54,384 nt of DNA from Methylophilaceae bacterium (GCA_947451235.1 CANFZA010000006.1:1-54384), one strand, 5' to 3'; shown: positions 39,610 to 49,642, counted from the first letter of the stretch. Translations and numbers: made by a program. Notes: generated by a model not told the origin, from the sequence alone.

Positions 39610-41160
39610 TTATTTCATTTCAAAGCCGTCTTGGGCATTTTTTGGTTCAGGAACAGCCTTGTCAGATTGCGGTTCTGGTTTGGCTTCTGGCGGCATATCC
39701 GTTGCAGCAGAATCAACTGGCTTGGCTTCCAACTTACCATTCAAAAAGAACTCAGCTTTGCTAGGCTCTTTAAAATTATCGGTAGGCAAAGCATAATTAG
39801 CTGGCAACGGTTTGACCAAACGTGGCGTTACCACAAATAGCAATTCAGTTTTTTCGTTTTGGAAAGAGCTACTACGGAACAAGGCGCCCAAAATTGGAAT
39901 TTCACCCAAAATTGGAAAGCGTTTAATTTGTTCAGTGATATTGTTTTTTAACAAGCCAGCAATAGCAAAACTTTGTCCGTCATGCAATTGCACCGTAGTA
40001 GCCACACGCCTAGTGATAAGCGTAGGGTAAGTTGAAATAGTGGTATTCGCTGTCTCTGAGGCTTTTGCTAACTCAGTGACTTCTGGCATCACTTTCAGGT
40101 TGATTAGCCCATCTTCTAACACGGTTGGTGTAAATTTAAGCCCTACACCAAAGTCTTTCTCTTCTAAAGTAATTGCGTTATTGGTACCACCTTGTGGCAC
40201 TGGAATATAAAACTTACCCCCTGCCAAAAAGCTACCTTCTTGCCCGCTAATGGCCATAATATTGGGCTCAGCCAGTATTTTTAATATGGAATCGGTATGG
40301 TCTGCATCAATCGTAACGCTAGTATTGCCATTATTGAAAGTTAACTTACCTTTAGCGCCAAGACTAAAGGCACTTAAGATGCCATAGACAGCATCACCAT
40401 TGGCACGCGAAGAACTGAAGTTAGCACCTAATTGATCTAGCAAGTTTTTAGAAACCTCTGCCATTTTTACTTCTAGCATTACCTGTTGAGGTGCAGAAAC
40501 TTGCAGCATATTAATAACTTTTTTATCTTTACCTCCATAAGCTTCAGCTAAAGCTAAGGCTTTATCCACCTTAACTACATCTGCTACTGTGCCACTTAAC
40601 ACTAAAGAACCTGCTGCCGTACCAACTTTAATGCCCTTTTCACTAGGCATCACTTGTACAAATTTTGCTTGCAAGGCAGCAGCGTCCATTGCCGTGGTAA
40701 TGCCCACAACACTTACATCCATCACAGCGGTTTGTCCTGATTTATCTAAAATCACAAGCACTGTGGTACCTACCGTTTTAGCATGTAGCAACAATTCTCT
40801 AGGGCTGGTGACATCCACTTGTACAATTTTTTCATCATCCACTTTTACTCTTTGCAAGCTTGAGCCTGCCGGTAATCTAATTAAATGCGATTGACCCAGA
40901 GAAAGCTCCAAACTGGGCACAATTTCGGTTGAGGCAGGAATCGGCCGGATTACTTTTTTAGATGTTGCAGTTGCCGCGGCTTTTTGCGCCTTAGTTTTAG
41001 ACACTGCTGCATTGAGTGGCACTGCCGTGAAGAGCGCAACAGTTAGCATTGCAGCCAGCAATTTACTGCCACAGAATTTGCTACTACAAAACTCACTACT
41101 CTCTTGTAATAACTGGCCAATTTCGATTTTGTGCTTATTCATCTCATTTCTCCCTGGCAA
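39610..41160 (-). CDS. cpaC: Tad secretin CpaC/RcpA
   Basis: BON-like and secretin domains; TISTYPTLITRRVATTVQLHDGQSFAIAGLLKNN; ELLFVVTPRLVKPL. Confidence 0.92.
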   Translation of the reverse strand: MPGRNEMNKHKIEIGQLLQESSEFCSSKFCGSKLLAAMLTVALFTAVPLNAAVSKTKAQKAAATATSKKVIRPIPASTEIVPSLELSLGQSHLIRLPAGSSLQRVKVDDEKIVQVDVTSPRELLLHAKTVGTTVLVILDKSGQTAVMDVSVVGITTAMDAAALQAKFVQVMPSEKGIKVGTAAGSLVLSGTVADVVKVDKALALAEAYGGKDKKVINMLQVSAPQQVMLEVKMAEVSKNLLDQLGANFSSSRANGDAVYGILSAFSLGAKGKLTFNNGNTSVTIDADHTDSILKILAEPNIMAISGQEGSFLAGGKFYIPVPQGGTNNAITLEEKDFGVGLKFTPTVLEDGLINLKVMPEVTELAKASETANTTISTYPTLITRRVATTVQLHDGQSFAIAGLLKNNITEQIKRFPILGEIPILGALFRSSSFQNEKTELLFVVTPRLVKPLPANYALPTDNFKEPSKAEFFLNGKLEAKPVDSAATDMPPEAKPEPQSDKAVPEPKNAQDGFEMK

Positions 41161-41287
41161 TATGCCATTTCGCTTTCAAATTTCGATCCGTGCTATTTTT
41201 TAAAGGCTTTGTTTTTAAAGGCTACGTTTTTAAAACAATATGTTTAAAACAATATTTTTAAAACCAACTTACTAAACCACATCACTT

Positions 41288-42181
41288 TTATTCAGCAATC
41301 GGCCTAAATTCTTCTATCGTTTTGGTCGCGCCACGTACCACTTCAACTTGTTCATATACTTCTTTTTCAACCGGTTGTTTTTTAGCAACCTTGCGGACTG
41401 CTTTTTTCACTATTTTGGTAGGCTCTGGTTTTATCTCAGCTTTAGTATCTGTCGCAAGCACCACCGGTGCTTCTACACGGTTAAGCAGATTCTTTTTTGT
41501 TGAGCCATTAGTCGTGACTAAGCTGGTATCAATCTGATTACGTAACACCAGTGATAAGCTGCCAACACTACGCGCTAAATCTAGTTTTTCTGCCTGTTCT
41601 GGCGTTACTTCTAACGTTACCGCATTCACGACTCTAGGCTTGGTATCATCGCGATTCTGCTCTTGCGCCACCGCCAACACCAACATGTGTTCAAGCACAA
41701 TTTTTGAGATACTTTTATTCACGTTCTCGGTTTTTACATTCTCGTCTTCAGTGTTAACGACGATGTCTACATAGTTACCAGGTAAGGCGAAGCCAGCCAC
41801 ACCGACCACATCATTCACACGCACTGTCATGGCGCGGTTGCCTTTAGCAATGACTGCAGACAATCCACCGGTTGCACCTATAGGTGCCAACTTAGATTCC
41901 AAAACAGGTTCACCGCGTAGCACACTAGTTTTAAGCACGCGTGTATCCAAGGCTTTTAAATTGTCTACCGCACCGGCTGGCAAACTACCTTTAGGCCAAT
42001 CGGCGATTTTTAACATTTGCGGTGTTAGCGGTGTGCCTAAATCAATATCTTGTGCGGCAACCACCACCTTGTCAGAAACTACCGTGGCCTGTTGAGAGAT
42101 CCACTTAGACGCTAAAACAACCGCCCCCACGCCTATCCCAATAGAGAGAACAATCATTAAAATAGCTCTTGGATTTTTCAT
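41288..42181 (-). CDS. cpaB: Flp pilus assembly protein CpaB/RcpC (likely start 42181, MKNPRAIL)
   Basis: N-terminal TM, SAF-like domain (VVAAQDIDLGTPLTPQMLKIADWP), AVTLEVTPEQAEKLDLARSVGSLSLVLR. Confidence 0.88.
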   Translation of the reverse strand: MKNPRAILMIVLSIGIGVGAVVLASKWISQQATVVSDKVVVAAQDIDLGTPLTPQMLKIADWPKGSLPAGAVDNLKALDTRVLKTSVLRGEPVLESKLAPIGATGGLSAVIAKGNRAMTVRVNDVVGVAGFALPGNYVDIVVNTEDENVKTENVNKSISKIVLEHMLVLAVAQEQNRDDTKPRVVNAVTLEVTPEQAEKLDLARSVGSLSLVLRNQIDTSLVTTNGSTKKNLLNRVEAPVVLATDTKAEIKPEPTKIVKKAVRKVAKKQPVEKEVYEQVEVVRGATKTIEEFRPIAE

Positions 42182-42252
42182 TTGTGTGCCCCTTTTATCT
42201 CTAAACTCGTCATTAACAATTGTTAATCTTGTTTGTATTAATTCTCTGTAAA

Positions 42253-43581
42253 TCAATCATGCGTAAAATAGTTATTCCATGCCCAATCCAGCAACTCTTT
42301 AGACATCGCCGCTGGCTTTCCTTCGTACACGGCAATGTCCCTTAACTGTTCCAAAATATCGCGCGGTATACACGCCGATAAAGGCTTGCCACTTTTGTAA
42401 TGATGCTCATGCAATAAGAAATTAAAGCCATCTTCACTAAACGGAATCTGCAACTCGGCACAAACTTGTTGGGTAATTAAGCGATACTCATCTTCACTGA
42501 GTGGCCCTACATAAATTTTGTAACCAAGCCTGCGTAAAAATGCTTCATCGGCCAGCTTGCTTGGCGGCAAATTGGTAGAAAACACCACAATCACATCAAA
42601 TGGCAGCATGAATTTTTTGCCAGTGTGCAAAGCCAAATAATCCACATGGCGATCTAAAGGCACAATCCAGCGATTCATAATGTCGATAGCTGGCGCTAGC
42701 TGCCGACCTAAATCGTCAATAATCAGCAGGCCATTATTGGCTTTCACTTGTGGCGGCGCCTGATAAAACCGCGCACTTTCGTCAAAGTCTAAATCCAGCA
42801 TGGAAAGCGTTAATTCACCACCAGTTTTAATTACCGGCCTATGGCACGGCACCCAACGCGCATCTGTAGTTATTCTGCGATCCAAACCCAGCGCACCGCT
42901 ACCATTGGTGGTCAGTGGCACCAACGGCTCATGCGTTAATGGGTCAAATATCTGAATCACCTCGTTATCCACTACCACGGCGTGCGGTATCGCCACATCA
43001 CCAGTTAATAAACCTGCCAAATGTTCTGCAATAAAAGTCTTGCCGCTACCCGGCGGACCGTATACAAAAATTGCCCGACCAGAATTCATCGCCGCACCAA
43101 ATTGCTTGAGAATGCCCTCTTTCACCACTAGCCCGCTAAATACTTGTGCTAGTTGCTCACGGGTAACCTGCATATTAGCCACGGATTGCTGGTGCACTTG
43201 ATTAATGTAGGCATGCAAACTGACTGGAGCTGGTCCTACATACTGGCTTTTTCGCAAATAATCTTCAGCGCGCAAACGGCCAAGCTCAGTCAGCGTGTAA
43301 GCAATCGCTGTTTCAGCTTCACTACTGCGTGTTGCTTCACAAACCCGCTCAGTTCGCATAAAGGCCAATAATGGCTCTAGCACGGCTACGGAAAGTTTGG
43401 AATAAGCAACAAGATCAAGCAAACGCATCTGCCCGCGCAGGAACAAAGCTTTGGTGAGTAGTTCAACCAAAAATTGAAAACTAAGGCCAGTTTCCTCAAT
43501 GGTACGAGGCTGAAGAGGTAGTTGCGTATGACGCCTATCCTCATTCATCACATCTACCGGTTCTGTAAGCCTTGTTTTCAT
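42253..43581 (-). CDS. AAA+ ATPase with N-terminal helical extension, within the Tad operon
   Basis: GRAIFVYGPPGSGKTFIAEHLAGLL Walker A; GLLIIDDLGRQ Walker B; VVFSTNLPPSKL sensor 1. Confidence 0.85.
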   Translation of the reverse strand: MKTRLTEPVDVMNEDRRHTQLPLQPRTIEETGLSFQFLVELLTKALFLRGQMRLLDLVAYSKLSVAVLEPLLAFMRTERVCEATRSSEAETAIAYTLTELGRLRAEDYLRKSQYVGPAPVSLHAYINQVHQQSVANMQVTREQLAQVFSGLVVKEGILKQFGAAMNSGRAIFVYGPPGSGKTFIAEHLAGLLTGDVAIPHAVVVDNEVIQIFDPLTHEPLVPLTTNGSGALGLDRRITTDARWVPCHRPVIKTGGELTLSMLDLDFDESARFYQAPPQVKANNGLLIIDDLGRQLAPAIDIMNRWIVPLDRHVDYLALHTGKKFMLPFDVIVVFSTNLPPSKLADEAFLRRLGYKIYVGPLSEDEYRLITQQVCAELQIPFSEDGFNFLLHEHHYKSGKPLSACIPRDILEQLRDIAVYEGKPAAMSKELLDWAWNNYFTHD

Positions 43582-43745
43582 TATTAGCTACTCTTTTAAT
43601 CTGGTTAATATTCTTTGTTGTTATCGTTTATATTGTTATTTATTATTCGCTATGGGCTTAACCACCCAACTTATTTTGCTTTAACCCTATAATTTTTAAA
43701 CCTTAATTAACTTGTGAATTTAACTTGTAAAATTAACTTGTAAAA

Positions 43746-44372
43746 TCAGCGCATCCGCTGCCACACTAAAAAGCCAAACGTACCCACAGTAATGGCAACC
43801 GCGTAAGGTAATTTTCCAACTGAAACTGGTAAATCGTTCATCAGTGGCAATTGTCCTGCGCTTATTTTCACCAAACTTCCAAACACTATCAGCTTGATGT
43901 TTTGCACTAAGTTAGCAAGCTGCTTTGACCACAAAACCAGCACCAAAGCCATCACTCCACCGGCCAAAAAAGTTGCCAATACCACACCTAAAATATCATT
44001 TGGTCCAAGAAAAGCACCTACCATCGCCATCAACTTTACATCCCCAGCACCCATAGCTCTTAGCCAGTAAAGTGGGAGAAATACTGCTAAACCAACACAT
44101 AAACCTTGCAGTGCAACCAGCCAACCTAAACCACCCGGTATAACACTATTAAAACCCCAACCTAGAGGTAACAGGCCATTCAAAATCAAGCCAAAAACTA
44201 TACCCACCAACACCAACTTATTAGGAATACGGCGACTGCTAATATCCTGTCGTGTCACTAATAACAGTAATACTGCCAATGGCATTAGTGCTAATAAACC
44301 CATTAAGTTTGGTGTCAGATACATAGCTTGAAAAACTTCCATCTTAAAGTGTCGCAAATTAAATACAGACAT
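43746..44372 (-). CDS. tadV: Prepilin peptidase CpaA/TadV (A24 family)
   Basis: QDISSRRIPNKLVLVG and MGAGDVKLMAMVGAFLG (GxGD). Confidence 0.92.
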   Translation of the reverse strand: MSVFNLRHFKMEVFQAMYLTPNLMGLLALMPLAVLLLLVTRQDISSRRIPNKLVLVGIVFGLILNGLLPLGWGFNSVIPGGLGWLVALQGLCVGLAVFLPLYWLRAMGAGDVKLMAMVGAFLGPNDILGVVLATFLAGGVMALVLVLWSKQLANLVQNIKLIVFGSLVKISAGQLPLMNDLPVSVGKLPYAVAITVGTFGFLVWQRMR

Positions 44373-44547
44373 CTACGGAACCGACCAAATAGTCAACACC
44401 AGCCCCGAAAAAACCGTAAAGTTATTATGAATAAGACTCACTACTCATGCGAAGAAAGCGAAATGTAACCAATGGTTAATTCCCCCCAACTACACAATAC
44501 ACATTCACGAAAAACTCTACCAAACTCGAGGCTGCACCTGCTTACCT

Positions 44548-44739
44548 TTAGCAACTTGCTGCCGCACCACCTAAAGCACTAACAACTTTTAAAAATGTAC
44601 AATTAACCCGACTACCTGTTGTCGTTACCGCAGCAATAATCACAACTGCAATAAGCGAAGCAATCAACGCATACTCAATCGCTGTTACCCCCTCTTCATC
44701 GCTTAAAAAGTGTTGAAAGCCTAGATATAAATTTTTCAT
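44548..44739 (-). CDS. flp: Flp-type type IVb pilin
   Basis: EEG|VTAIEYALIASLIAVVIIAAV: Flp cleavage site with Glu5-Tyr6; C-terminal ...GGAAASC. Confidence 0.93.
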   Translation of the reverse strand: MKNLYLGFQHFLSDEEGVTAIEYALIASLIAVVIIAAVTTTGSRVNCTFLKVVSALGGAAASC

Positions 44740-45124
44740 GTTAATTCTCCTTAATTATTAAAAACCACCCATTTACAACAACCATAACAATTACTGCGAA
44801 CCAGTCTTACATCTTGCGAATACACATCAGAAAGTTTTGTTTAAATCTGCTTACTGCCTTGAATGCCTCGCCGATGGTTGTAATTTACTGTAATAAATGT
44901 GGCATTCCTATACGTGCGAACCCTTAACAATTCAGTTTGCATGAGATACCAAACGATAAAGAATGAGGAAGTTTGAAGAAGAAAGTGAGCGTAGTGAATT
45001 TATGGAATTGCTTAAGTAGCGCTTTTAACTTTTATTGAAATTGTTATAACTGCTATCGTGCTAAATGCGATTTTTTTGCTAAAGCTAGCCAAAAATTACA
45101 ATTATTTTAAGGATTAATTTCTTC

Positions 45125-47284
45125 TTAAGATGCAGGATTAATTTGCCTTGCAATGCGCTTTAAACTGCTATTTATTTGCTCATTAAAAACGACAGATAAG
45201 GCCAACTTCTTGTCGGCTTCCAAATTTGAATCAATTAAACGCACTTGTTTTTCTAGCGTATCTAATTCATTTATTATTTTAGGGTAGGCAAGCTGACGTA
45301 ATGTTTCTATAGCAATCAATTGTTGATTGTAGTAGCCAAAAACTTGGCTTTGCGCGCGTTTTAATGTAGTGATCGCCTCAGCGCGATGACCCTCAATTGC
45401 TTGCAGTCTAGCGAGCGTGATGATGCTGCTAGTATGATAAGGATCAGCTTCTAGATTATCCCTAAGCACAAGATGCGCTTTGACGTAGGCCTTATTGCTT
45501 CGCCTTATGTTGCTCGGATTCGTATCTTTAACATCACCTTCGAGAACACCATCCAAAATTACATGATTTGCGATCAAAACTTTAGCTTGCCTCACACCTA
45601 TGTTTGGGTCGTTAGCATTTTGTATGCGCAATATTTCAAAACGGCCTAGCGTATCTTTGAGTAATTCTCGCTGAGATGCAACGCCTAAACTATTCATGAC
45701 GGCGCTATCTGCTAAAGCTAGTTCCGCAGTTCTCAGCACAATTTCTTGCGCGATTCGTTCATGTGGTTTTATTTTAGTAATTAATTTTGCGATTTCATAA
45801 GCGTTTATTTTTGCTGATGCCTGACTTGATGATCCTAAGATTGGTGATACTGTTTTTGGTAATACTGGTTTTGGCAATACTAAATTTGCTACGCTAATAT
45901 TAGATTGTTTATTGATAAGTTCAGCCGCAATATCTGGCAGTAAAAGTAACGCAACAAGCACCACAACACTGCTTAAAATGAGACGGTTTAACGACGGGCT
46001 AAGCTTCTCAAAATAATTAGTCAGACTGGGCGAAAAATTAGTAAGCACACTTGAAATATTAATCGTGCGCTTTGTGTCGGTTAATTGAGCCGCGCGTGCC
46101 AGATACAGCCCAGCGAGTATGTTCGTGAAGGCCACGTAAAAAACGAAGTTAACGCCTGCGTGTATGAATAGCGCTAATACACCCAGCAATAAAGACGTAC
46201 TTTCTAATCCAGCTAAATTATTAACGCCTTGCAAACTACGCTTCAACTGAAATAACAGTCCCAACAACAGGCTGAATAATATTAACAAAGCTGGGATTCC
46301 ACCTTCAGCTGCAAATTGTAAAAAATCATTATGCGCATAAAAACCAGCACTACCATTTTCTAAAGGCGAGCGAAAGGCCGGATAATAGCTCACAAAAGTT
46401 CCCCAACCTGTGCCCATAATCGGATGTGCCAGCGTCATTTTTATGGTGGATTGCCATAACAAAAGTCGCAAATTACTTGAAGAATCTGTTGCCAACTGAA
46501 ACGTACGGTCGGCAACGCTGGTGTGCAAAAACAAATCGCTACAAACATAAGCCGCTAGCGCAATGAGTGGAATAATGGCGGCCAAGCGCCTAGCTTGCGC
46601 ATTGCGATAAGCCGCCCATAATAAAATTGGCAGTAATAACAGCCAAGTGGCGATGCCCCCGCGCGAGGCTGTGGCAAACAAGGCGGTACTCATCAAAAAT
46701 AAACCAGCGCCTAACATTGGCGACTGCCAGCGATACGATTTTGCTGGGCTAGTTAAGAATAAAAATGCCGCCGGAAACCAAAGCACATTCATTAATGCTG
46801 CAAAAAGATTACGATCTACCAACGGGCCAACAGCCTGGCCTGACCCTACATGATTAAACACTTGCCAGATTGCCCAAATGGCCAAGCCTACCCCCATAAC
46901 AAATAGCGCTATACGACAATATTTCCATATTTCAGCAAAACTAGGCGTGTTGCTAGCAACCAGATAAATTACAGGTAAATTTGCTAAAGAGGCTAAGGTC
47001 ATCATGCTGGTTTGAGGAATAGCACTATTAAATGCCACAATAAATAACCAAGCTAAATAAACCAGCATCAACTTAGACATTGCGTAAACCTGACAAGAAT
47101 GACTGATCAATACCGCGCGGCAACCAAGCACAGCGGTCACCAATAAAAACACTTCCGTGATTGCGCTACTGGTGTACCAAAAGCCGGATAAAATTAATTC
47201 AATAATAAATAGTAAATAAATTAATTGGCTAGGATTCATGTGGTTTTTGCTTGTAGATAATTTAAAAGAATGCTTTAAGTGCAA
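45125..47284 (-). CDS. O-antigen ligase/PglL-like (Wzy_C-type) membrane protein with C-terminal soluble TPR-like domain
   Basis: Multi-TM; GTGWGTFVSYYPAFRSPLENGSAGFYAHNDFLQFAAEGGIPALLI typical of the Wzy_C region; possible internal start MNPSQLI at 47239. Confidence 0.85.
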   Translation of the reverse strand: MHLKHSFKLSTSKNHMNPSQLIYLLFIIELILSGFWYTSSAITEVFLLVTAVLGCRAVLISHSCQVYAMSKLMLVYLAWLFIVAFNSAIPQTSMMTLASLANLPVIYLVASNTPSFAEIWKYCRIALFVMGVGLAIWAIWQVFNHVGSGQAVGPLVDRNLFAALMNVLWFPAAFLFLTSPAKSYRWQSPMLGAGLFLMSTALFATASRGGIATWLLLLPILLWAAYRNAQARRLAAIIPLIALAAYVCSDLFLHTSVADRTFQLATDSSSNLRLLLWQSTIKMTLAHPIMGTGWGTFVSYYPAFRSPLENGSAGFYAHNDFLQFAAEGGIPALLILFSLLLGLLFQLKRSLQGVNNLAGLESTSLLLGVLALFIHAGVNFVFYVAFTNILAGLYLARAAQLTDTKRTINISSVLTNFSPSLTNYFEKLSPSLNRLILSSVVVLVALLLLPDIAAELINKQSNISVANLVLPKPVLPKTVSPILGSSSQASAKINAYEIAKLITKIKPHERIAQEIVLRTAELALADSAVMNSLGVASQRELLKDTLGRFEILRIQNANDPNIGVRQAKVLIANHVILDGVLEGDVKDTNPSNIRRSNKAYVKAHLVLRDNLEADPYHTSSIITLARLQAIEGHRAEAITTLKRAQSQVFGYYNQQLIAIETLRQLAYPKIINELDTLEKQVRLIDSNLEADKKLALSVVFNEQINSSLKRIARQINPAS

Positions 47285-47314
47285 TACCTAGCTATAGTTG
47301 ATTAGTACATACGT

Positions 47315-47348
47315 GCATGGCTATAAGGGCTAGCCCTTATAGCCATGC
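47315..47348. promoter_or_regulatory. Perfect 34-bp palindrome in divergent intergenic region
   Basis: GCATGGCTATAAGGGCT|AGCCCTTATAGCCATGC. Confidence 0.8.
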
Positions 47349-47426
47349 AGATTGATAGACACTGATTGGCGTTCTGTCGTAGACTGAGTTCACTTACTTG
47401 CAAAATATCTCTAACGGGGACATGAC

Positions 47427-48947
47427 TTGAGCGATCTACTTAAAGGCTTAAATTTCCAGCTGCTATTTGATGCCGCTGTTGATGCCATGTTATTAGTGGA
47501 TGACAAAGGTATGATTATTTTTGCTAATAATCCTGCGCAAGAAATGTTTGGCTATACCAAAGAACAGTTATGCGAGCTTAATGTTGATGCGCTGATGCCA
47601 CCGCGTTACGCTCACCATCACCAACAACACAGACAGGCTTACACACAAAGCCCTGAAAAACGCGCCATGGGAAGTGGACGGCCTTTAGTGGCAATGAGAA
47701 AAAATGGTGAAGAAATACAAGTAGATATTGGCTTAAGCCCTATCGAGACTGACCAGCAACGTTATACCTTGGTAACGATTTATGAGGCAGAGCGACGCAA
47801 ACAGGCAGAAGAATCTTTTAAAACCAGTGAAGAGCGCCTGCAATTGGCCAAAGATGCGGCAGGTTTAGGCGTATTTGATTTCGACTCCAACCAAAATGTG
47901 CTGCATTGGGATGAAAAAATGCGTGAGCTTTGGGGTGCTGAATCTGAAGACTCTATTATCCCTAACAAGCGCTTCATTACCGCAATTCACCCAGACGACC
48001 GCGCCGCCAGACAAGCTTCGCTTGAAGTTGCAATCAACCCTAAAGGCAATGGTGAATACAGCGCTGAATATCGTGTCATTAACCCTGCAACCCAAGTTGA
48101 ACGCTGGGTATCTGCCATCGGTCGTATGCACTTTGAAGATGGCGTAGCCACGCGCTTAGTAGGTGTAGCGCGCGACATTACCGAACAAAAATTACTAGAA
48201 AAAAAGTTGCAGGAACAGCGCGCCGAGACCGAATCTATTTCTCAACAAATGGTGGCTGCACATACAGCTTCAGCCATTGCTCATGAGCTTAACCAGCCTT
48301 TAGCGGCCATATCGGCCTATAGCGAAGTGGCATTACACGCGTTGCAAACAAACACGCATTATTCTGATAATTTAAAACGCGCACTGGAAGGCTGTGTAGA
48401 GCAAGCACAGCGCGCAGGCGGAAGTTTGCATGAGTTATTAGCATTTCTACAAAAAGGCGATTTAATCGTCGCTAGATTTGATCTTAATGATGCGGTGAAA
48501 GAAGCCTTAAATATTGCGCGTGGCAGTGGCTATGTAGAGTTTCATCCTTTACTTCAGTTAGAAGAAAACATGCCAGAAGTCATAGGCAATAAAATTCAGG
48601 TGCAAAAAATATTGGTCAATTTACTCAGAAATGCTGTGGAAGCGATGCGCGGCGCGAGGCTAAAATCTTCTGCGATTAAGGTAGAAGTTCGCACTAATGC
48701 AGCATCAAATATGGCGCATGTTTCTGTGCAAGATAATGGCCCAGGCTTAGAAGCAGAAATCGCCAAACGTATATTTGAGCCTTTTTTTACCACAAAGACC
48801 TCAGGCATAGGCATGGGTTTAGCCATTAGTCGGGCGCTTACCGAGGCCAATGGCGGCCAACTTTGGCTTGAGCCTAACACAGAAACTGGCACAAATATTG
48901 GTGCGACTTTTCACTTTACTTTACCCTTCGCAACGCAAGGAGCTTAG
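47427..48947 (+). CDS. FixL-like PAS-PAS sensor histidine kinase (TTG start)
   Basis: Two PAS domains; H-box ASAIAHELNQPLAAISAY; DNGPGLEAEIAKRIFEPFFTTKTSGIGMGLAISR; GGGGA-type SD 6 nt upstream of TTG. Confidence 0.9.
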   Translation: MSDLLKGLNFQLLFDAAVDAMLLVDDKGMIIFANNPAQEMFGYTKEQLCELNVDALMPPRYAHHHQQHRQAYTQSPEKRAMGSGRPLVAMRKNGEEIQVDIGLSPIETDQQRYTLVTIYEAERRKQAEESFKTSEERLQLAKDAAGLGVFDFDSNQNVLHWDEKMRELWGAESEDSIIPNKRFITAIHPDDRAARQASLEVAINPKGNGEYSAEYRVINPATQVERWVSAIGRMHFEDGVATRLVGVARDITEQKLLEKKLQEQRAETESISQQMVAAHTASAIAHELNQPLAAISAYSEVALHALQTNTHYSDNLKRALEGCVEQAQRAGGSLHELLAFLQKGDLIVARFDLNDAVKEALNIARGSGYVEFHPLLQLEENMPEVIGNKIQVQKILVNLLRNAVEAMRGARLKSSAIKVEVRTNAASNMAHVSVQDNGPGLEAEIAKRIFEPFFTTKTSGIGMGLAISRALTEANGGQLWLEPNTETGTNIGATFHFTLPFATQGA

Positions 48948-48951
48948 TGCT

Positions 48952-49602
48952 ATGAATTTTTCCAACACGATAACTAAGCCATTAGCTGTGCCAGTGCTTG
49001 AACCTACAATTTTTATTGTGGATGATGACCCAGCAATTAGAGATTCACTTACCTTGATGATAGGACAAGAGAATTTTGCCGTGAACACTTTTGCAAGCGC
49101 AGAGGAATTTTTAGAGACTGCACGGCCAAATAGTTTAGGCTGCATCATTATCGATATTCGTATGTCGGGCATGGATGGCATGCAATTACAAGAAGCGCTT
49201 AGTGAGCGGAATACTTTATTGCCGATTATTTTCCTCACTGGTCATGGCGATATTCCTATGAGCGTGAGAGCCATTAAAGCGGGCGCCTTGGATTTTTTAA
49301 CCAAACCAGTGACACGTGAAAAGTTGATGACTGCGGTGCGCTCAGCAGTGCGAGACTCAGAAAGAATATTGTCAGAAAACGCGAATCAGCAAGATGCAAT
49401 ATCACGCATTGCAGAGCTGACAGACCGAGAAAGAGATGTGTTAAAACTGGCGATTCAAGGCTATCCTAATAAAGAAATTGCCCGTAGTTTAGGTATTAGC
49501 CATCGCACTGTTGAAATTCATAAATCTAAAATTATGCACAAAACCGGCGCGGTCAATTTACTAGATTTAGCGCGTATCGCCCATGTGGGCGAAGTAAGAT
49601 AA
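48952..49602 (+). CDS. FixJ-like LuxR-family response regulator (start re-assigned to 48952)
   Basis: Receiver VDDDPAIRDSLTLMI, IIDIRMSGMDG; LuxR HTH LTDRERDVLKLAIQGYPNKEIARSLGISHRTVEIHKSKIM; AAGGAG SD before ATG 48952. Confidence 0.93.
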   Translation: MNFSNTITKPLAVPVLEPTIFIVDDDPAIRDSLTLMIGQENFAVNTFASAEEFLETARPNSLGCIIIDIRMSGMDGMQLQEALSERNTLLPIIFLTGHGDIPMSVRAIKAGALDFLTKPVTREKLMTAVRSAVRDSERILSENANQQDAISRIAELTDRERDVLKLAIQGYPNKEIARSLGISHRTVEIHKSKIMHKTGAVNLLDLARIAHVGEVR

Positions 49603-49642
49603 AGTGACTTATCTCAATAGCATTTAAACTTGTTAATCAAAG

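Noticed and set aside
44930-44955. Possible sigma-54 promoter upstream of flp (minus strand TGGTATCTCATGC)
   Set aside because: GG and GC elements are 8 bp apart instead of the required 10
47422-47430. ATG ACT TGA mini-ORF overlapping the fixL-like TTG start
   Set aside because: The GGGGA SD is only 1 nt from this ATG but 6 nt from the TTG, so a translated two-codon ORF is unlikely
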